Assembly (NCBI GenBank): GCA_021414025.1
Contig: JAIOPG010000002.1
Coordinates: 620,001-684,000 of the forward strand
Length of the DNA stretch: 64,000 bases
DNA from: Planctomycetota bacterium
GTDB taxonomy: Bacteria > Planctomycetota > Phycisphaerae > Phycisphaerales > SM1A02
Direction of reading: 5' to 3'
Below the pieces are notes generated by a model. It did no database searches, had not been told where the DNA came from, and saw only the letters and a program-made list of their open reading frames with translations. This document shows, piece after piece, positions 60,525 to 64,000 of the stretch. A program made the position numbers and the translations under genes. Each line of letters begins with the position of its first letter. Position 1 is the first letter of the stretch.

Positions 60525-60716
60525 AAAGGGAAATCCTAATTGAATTCATCGTCCGAATTCTTGGAAACATTCGAATACAGATAGATCTAGTTCCCGATTA
60601 TTCAATTGATAATTGCGTCATCAACCAATCGGACTTGGATCAAAACTTGGAAACGGGGGTGAAAGAGGTCCCAAAGAAACCCGAATAACTCCGTTATGCG
60701 CCACCATTATCAAGGG
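60525..60716. other. AT-rich gap between pilT and the second gspE
   Basis: This 192-base gap is clearly more AT-rich than the flanking genes. It could hold a promoter for the genes that follow on the minus strand, so the block may have two transcription starts. I find no convincing -35/-10 pair or stem-loop; only a 5-base inverted repeat near a CAATTGATAATTG block. Confidence 0.4.
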
Positions 60717-61835
60717 TTACGCCTCGGGAGCTTGGATCAGTTCCGGTCGCACAGGCCCGGCTCCGGCCTTTCGCAGACGCTCATTCAAGTCATCCGGATT
60801 GCGAGCGTTATCCACCATCTCCTCGGCCGTGATCATGCCCTTGGTGAAGATCGACCAGAGGTGCTCGTCGAGCAGCTGCATGCCGAACTTCTTGCCGGTC
60901 TGGATGGCCGAATCGATGCGGAAGGTCTTGCTTTCGCGGATCAGGTTGCTGATGGCGGGCGTGACCACCATGAACTCGTAGCCGGCCAAGCGGCCGGGCT
61001 TGTCGCTGCGGGCCAGGAGCACCTGGCTGAGCACCGCCAGAAGGCTGGTGGAGAGCTGGACCCGGACCTGCTCCTGCTGGTTCACCGGGAAGGCGTCGAT
61101 GATTCGGTTGATGGTTCCGGCGGCGCCGGTGGTGTGCAGGGTGCCGAAGACCAAGTGGCCGGTCTCGGCGGCCTTGATGGCGGCCTCGATGGTGTCCAGG
61201 TCGCGCATTTCACCGACCAGGATGACGTCGGGATTCTGACGCAGCGCACGGCGCAGCGCCTCGCTGAAGCTGGGAACGTCCGACAGGGCGCCCACCTCGC
61301 GCTGATTGACGATGGATTTCTTATGGTTGTGGTAGTACTCGATCGGGTCCTCGACCGTCACGATGTGCTTCTCGAAGTTGGTGTTGATGTAGTCCAGCAG
61401 GGTGGCACAGGTGGTGGTCTTGCCGCTGCCGGTGGGACCGGTGACCAGGAAGAGTCCTCGGGGGCGGCGGATCAGGTCGCGGCAGATCTCCGGCAGTCCG
61501 ATCACCTCGAAGGGCAGCAGCCGGTTGGGGATGAGGCGGAGCACCATCGCCACATAGGTCTTCTGGCGGAAGACGCTGACGCGGAAGCGCGCCGCCTCGC
61601 TGAAGCTGAATCCGAAGTCGGAGCCCCCCGCTTCCTGGAACTCCGCCTGGTTCTTTTCCGGCGTGATGGACTTCATCAGGGCCATCGTGTCATCGGGATC
61701 GAGGATTTTGGTCTGCAGGTTCCGCAGGCGGCCGTTGTGGCGGATGGTCGGCGGGCGGCCGACAGTGATGTGAAGATCGGAGGCGTCCAGCTTCACCATC
61801 ACGTCGAGGAGTCGGTCGATTTGAACTGTGCTCAT
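60717..61835 (-). CDS. pilT: PilT-type retraction ATPase
   Basis: The 372-residue ATPase has Walker A GPTGSGKTTTCATLLDYI at about residues 131-148, Walker B in VGEMRDLDTIEAAIKAAETGHLVFGTLHT, and the PilT-specific C-terminal motif AISNLIRESKTFRID (normally AIRNLIRE). It lacks the zinc tetracysteine of GspE/PilB. PilT retracts type IV pili; it is not a usual part of type II secretion, so its place between two GspE-type genes is notable. AGGAA lies close to the ATG. Confidence 0.93.
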   Translation of the reverse strand: MSTVQIDRLLDVMVKLDASDLHITVGRPPTIRHNGRLRNLQTKILDPDDTMALMKSITPEKNQAEFQEAGGSDFGFSFSEAARFRVSVFRQKTYVAMVLRLIPNRLLPFEVIGLPEICRDLIRRPRGLFLVTGPTGSGKTTTCATLLDYINTNFEKHIVTVEDPIEYYHNHKKSIVNQREVGALSDVPSFSEALRRALRQNPDVILVGEMRDLDTIEAAIKAAETGHLVFGTLHTTGAAGTINRIIDAFPVNQQEQVRVQLSTSLLAVLSQVLLARSDKPGRLAGYEFMVVTPAISNLIRESKTFRIDSAIQTGKKFGMQLLDEHLWSIFTKGMITAEEMVDNARNPDDLNERLRKAGAGPVRPELIQAPEA

Positions 61836-61877
61836 GGGTCGTTCCTGGGGTGGGTCGTTGGGGAGTTCCGAGGCAAA

Positions 61878-63617
61878 TCAACCGCCGACCGTGGAAGGAT
61901 CGAAGGTCTCCATCTGGGCGAACTTGGCCACCTCCGAGGGGGTGGTGCGGCCCTTGAGGATCTTCAGCTTGCCGTCTCCCAGCAGCGTGCGCATGCCGGA
62001 GCGGATGGCGGCGGCGCGGATCCGGGCGATGCCGGCCCGCTCGAAGGCCAGGTTCCGGATCTCGGCGTTCATGATCATCATTTCGTAGATGCCGCGGCGG
62101 CCGCGGTAGCCCACATTGCCGCACTCCGCACAGCCCACCGGCATCATGACCTTGTCCTTCTCGGAATCGGCGATGTTCACCAGTTGCAGGATCTTGGGAT
62201 CGGGCTCGGGGTCGATCTTCTTGCACTTGTCGCAGAGGATGCGGGCCAGGCGCTGGCCCATGACGGCCTGGATGCTGCTGGCCACCAGGAAGGGCTTCAC
62301 ACCCATGTCCACCAGTCGCGTGATGGCGCTGGGGGCGTCGTTGGTGTGGAGCGTGCTGAAGACCAAGTGGCCGGTGAGCGCGGCCTGGATGGCGATGTCG
62401 GCGACTTCGCGATCTCGAATTTCACCGACCAGGATGATGTTGGGCGCCTGGCGGAGCATGGACTTCAGAATCGCCGGGAAGGTCAGGCCGATCTGGTCGC
62501 GGACCTGCACCTGGTTGATGCCCTTGAAGTTGTACTCCACGGGGTCCTCGGCGGTGATGATCTTCTTGTCGGGCCGGTTGAGGACGTCCAGCGCCGAGTA
62601 GAGCGTGGTGGTCTTGCCGCTGCCGGTGGGACCGGTGACCAGGAAGATGCCGTTGGGCCGGCGGATGACCTTGTTGAAGGTGTCGAGCATGTCCTGCTCG
62701 AGGCCGAGGTTGAGCAAGCCGATGCGCACGCTGTCCGGCCGCAAAATACGCAGCACCACGCTCTCGCCGTGGTAGGCCGGGCAGGTGCTGGCGCGGAAGT
62801 CGATGCTGGTGCCGTCGATGAGCATCTTGATGCGGCCGTCCTGCGGAACGCGCCGCTCCGCCATGTTCACGCCGGCCATCAGCTTGAAGCGGGCGAGCAG
62901 ACCCGCCTGGTTGCGCTTGGGCAGCTTGTCGCGGAGAATGCACTCGCCGTCGATGCGGTAGCGCACGCGGACGTACTCCGTCATGGGTTCGACGTGGATG
63001 TCGCTGGCCCGGCCGCGGACGGCTTCGATGATGATGCGGTTCACCAGGCGGACGATCGGGGCGTCGTCGGCGGCATCGACGTCGATCGACTTGTCCACGC
63101 TCTTGTCGACGCTCTTGTCCACCGAGACGTCGATGGAGTCGGTGAGCAGGCTCTCCTGCTTGACGGCGCTGACCGACTTGTTGCCGATGTCCAGGAAGGC
63201 CTGCAGCTGGCGCTTGCTGGCAATGGCGGTGTCCAGTTCGGCGCTGAGGCGGAAGCGGAGCACATCGAAGAGCTCCAGGTCCATCGGGTCGTGCACCAGC
63301 AGCTTCAGGCGGCCGTTGGTCTTGGAGATCGGCAGCACCAGGTGCTTGCGCATGATCTCCTCGGGGATCAGCTCGCGGTTGATCTTGGCGCTGTCCTCGG
63401 CGCGGTCGAGGTTGAGGAACTCCATGCCGAACTGGTGGGCCAGGGCCCGGGCCACGTCCTCCTCGTTGCAGGCGCCGATCTCGATGAAGGCCTCGCCGAT
63501 GCGCTTCTCGGTGCCGCTGGTCAGCTCCATCGCCTTGGCGACCTGCTCGGGCGTGACCAGCTTCCATTGCTGGAGGATCTCGGCAAGTTTGAGTCGAACC
63601 TTTCGGGCCACGCGCAT
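61878..63617 (-). CDS. gspE: GspE/PilB-type assembly ATPase (first copy, with VDKS repeat)
   Basis: The 579-residue ATPase has an N-terminal MshEN domain (AEILQQWKLVTPEQVAKAMEL), Walker A GPTGSGKTTTLYSALDVL, an Asp-box GEIRDREVADIAIQAALTGHLVFSTLHTNDA, and the zinc tetracysteine (LCDKCKK ... GCAECGNVGYRGRRGIYEM). Between the N-terminal domain and ATPase core, near residues 165-180, is a low-complexity repeat VDKS-VDKS-VDKS encoded by a 12-base tandem repeat. A GTG at 63611 has GAGGAG at a standard distance, so the start may be there and not at the ATG 63617, where the site is too close. Confidence 0.93.
   Translation of the reverse strand: MRVARKVRLKLAEILQQWKLVTPEQVAKAMELTSGTEKRIGEAFIEIGACNEEDVARALAHQFGMEFLNLDRAEDSAKINRELIPEEIMRKHLVLPISKTNGRLKLLVHDPMDLELFDVLRFRLSAELDTAIASKRQLQAFLDIGNKSVSAVKQESLLTDSIDVSVDKSVDKSVDKSIDVDAADDAPIVRLVNRIIIEAVRGRASDIHVEPMTEYVRVRYRIDGECILRDKLPKRNQAGLLARFKLMAGVNMAERRVPQDGRIKMLIDGTSIDFRASTCPAYHGESVVLRILRPDSVRIGLLNLGLEQDMLDTFNKVIRRPNGIFLVTGPTGSGKTTTLYSALDVLNRPDKKIITAEDPVEYNFKGINQVQVRDQIGLTFPAILKSMLRQAPNIILVGEIRDREVADIAIQAALTGHLVFSTLHTNDAPSAITRLVDMGVKPFLVASSIQAVMGQRLARILCDKCKKIDPEPDPKILQLVNIADSEKDKVMMPVGCAECGNVGYRGRRGIYEMMIMNAEIRNLAFERAGIARIRAAAIRSGMRTLLGDGKLKILKGRTTPSEVAKFAQMETFDPSTVGG
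63090..63125. repeat. 12-base tandem repeat in the first gspE gene
   Basis: Three 12-base units (63090-63101, 63102-63113, 63114-63125) with near-identical sequence encode VDKS on the minus strand, with degenerate units on either side. Copy changes would keep the reading frame, so the linker length could vary between strains. Confidence 0.75.
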
Positions 63618-63693
63618 CTCCTCAATTCAGTCGGAACGGGACAGTCCAGGGAACCAATCGTAGTATGCAGACCCCGCAGGCAAGCCGCAACTC

Positions 63694-64000
63694 ATGACGC
63701 ACACGAATCCCGGCCAACTTCCAACGCCACTTCGCTGGCTGCTGACCCTGGGTCCCACGCACGAGCCCATCGATCAGGTCCGGTTCATCGGCAATCGCTC
63801 CAGCGGACGCATGGGTTTTGAAATCGCCAAGGCGGCCCGGGACGCGGGCGCAGAGGTGAAAATTCTTGCGGGCCCCTGCTCGGCGGCCGGGTTGGATTCG
63901 TGGCCGAATCTCGCGCGGTTCCAGACCGCCGAGGAGCTGCGCGGGTTATTGACCGAGCAGTGGAAGGACTTCGACGTGCTGGTGATGGCCGCGGCGGTCG
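63694..64000 (+). CDS. coaB: Phosphopantothenoylcysteine synthetase domain (CoaB), cut by window end
   Basis: The first 102 residues are readable before the window ends. VRFIGNRSSGRMGFEIAKAARDAGAEVKILAGPCS matches the nucleotide-binding start of CoaB, the ligase that joins phosphopantothenate to cysteine in coenzyme A synthesis. The initial part lacks the CoaC decarboxylase domain, so this looks like a standalone CoaB; that needs the rest of the gene. It is divergent from the first gspE gene, 76 bases apart. Confidence 0.85.
   Translation, partial: MTHTNPGQLPTPLRWLLTLGPTHEPIDQVRFIGNRSSGRMGFEIAKAARDAGAEVKILAGPCSAAGLDSWPNLARFQTAEELRGLLTEQWKDFDVLVMAAAV

Noticed and set aside
63081-63131. CRISPR array or minisatellite independent of a gene
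   Set aside because: The repeat is in frame within a coding region, the unit is only 12 bases and there are no spacers.
57222-63821. Long plus-strand open frames (about 1024 and 1041 residues) over the ATPase and gspF genes
   Set aside because: The translated products are Asp/His/Gly/Leu-rich mirror readings of coding DNA, with no domain, and the minus-strand genes are unambiguous.

Overview
The window looks like chromosome from a high-GC, Gram-negative planctomycete, most likely of the Phycisphaerae type. The support is indirect but consistent. A Kdo transferase gene (waaA) implies LPS. There are five secreted proteins with a PEP-CTERM-like tail of the form PAPG, hydrophobic stretch, RRRR. 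There is a dockerin-like secreted protein, a PadR gene with HAAS-like membrane proteins, and a very large pseudopilin cluster. No tRNA, rRNA, insertion sequence, phage gene or CRISPR array was seen. Genes are dense and no gene-free gap exceeds 300 bases. At least twelve neighbouring pairs share a 4-base ATGA stop/start overlap, so translational coupling is a dominant feature.

Layout. 1-1328: a possible tail of an upstream gene and aspartate kinase (lysC), which carries an internal ribosome site for a beta subunit. 1501-18266: a long minus-strand run. It holds three paralogous 838-852 residue secreted helical proteins, a DinB-like protein, a PEP-CTERM-like protein, a membrane protein/DUF3095/methyltransferase operon, a dockerin-like secreted protein, and a five-gene coupled operon of an esterase, two methyltransferases, a nucleotidyltransferase-fold protein and a YdeI-like protein. 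18350-22762: plus-strand GT-C membrane glycosyltransferase and three PEP-CTERM-like proteins, two of them a tandem duplicate. 22759-28568: MscS channel, the PadR/HAAS-like operon, and a DUF1579 protein. 28686-31075: a DUF4139 (MuiA-like) secreted protein coupled to a YCII lipoprotein. 31139-33748: an ECF sigma operon with a 49-codon duplicated gene wedged between the sigma factor and its putative anti-sigma factor, followed by a PDZ lipoprotein. 33822-39852: single-gene housekeeping and accessory functions (DoxX, GNAT, flavin reductase, host-attachment family, DUF1428, VOC, two small membrane proteins, ice-binding-like protein). 40091-63617: a 23.5 kb minus-strand block. It reads, in transcription order, GspE/PilB ATPase, PilT, second GspE/PilB ATPase, GspF/PilC, five FTLVEL-type pseudopilins, a 2533-residue GspK-like protein, waaA, thiL and a TsaE-YacG fusion. 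63694-64000: the start of a CoaB-type gene, cut by the window end.

How it fits together. The 43-64 kb block is the most striking system. Its pseudopilin order matches the G-H-I-J-K order of type II secretion, yet it carries a PilT retraction ATPase and a giant K-like tip candidate, so it may be a hybrid pseudopilus machine. The secreted substrates and surface proteins elsewhere (LTxxQ-like paralogs, PEP-CTERM-like proteins, dockerin-like protein, ice-binding-like protein) are plausible cell-envelope clients, but nothing in the sequence links them directly. Other points worth attention are the lysC alpha/beta arrangement, the TsaE-YacG fusion, and the duplicated small gene in the sigma operon.
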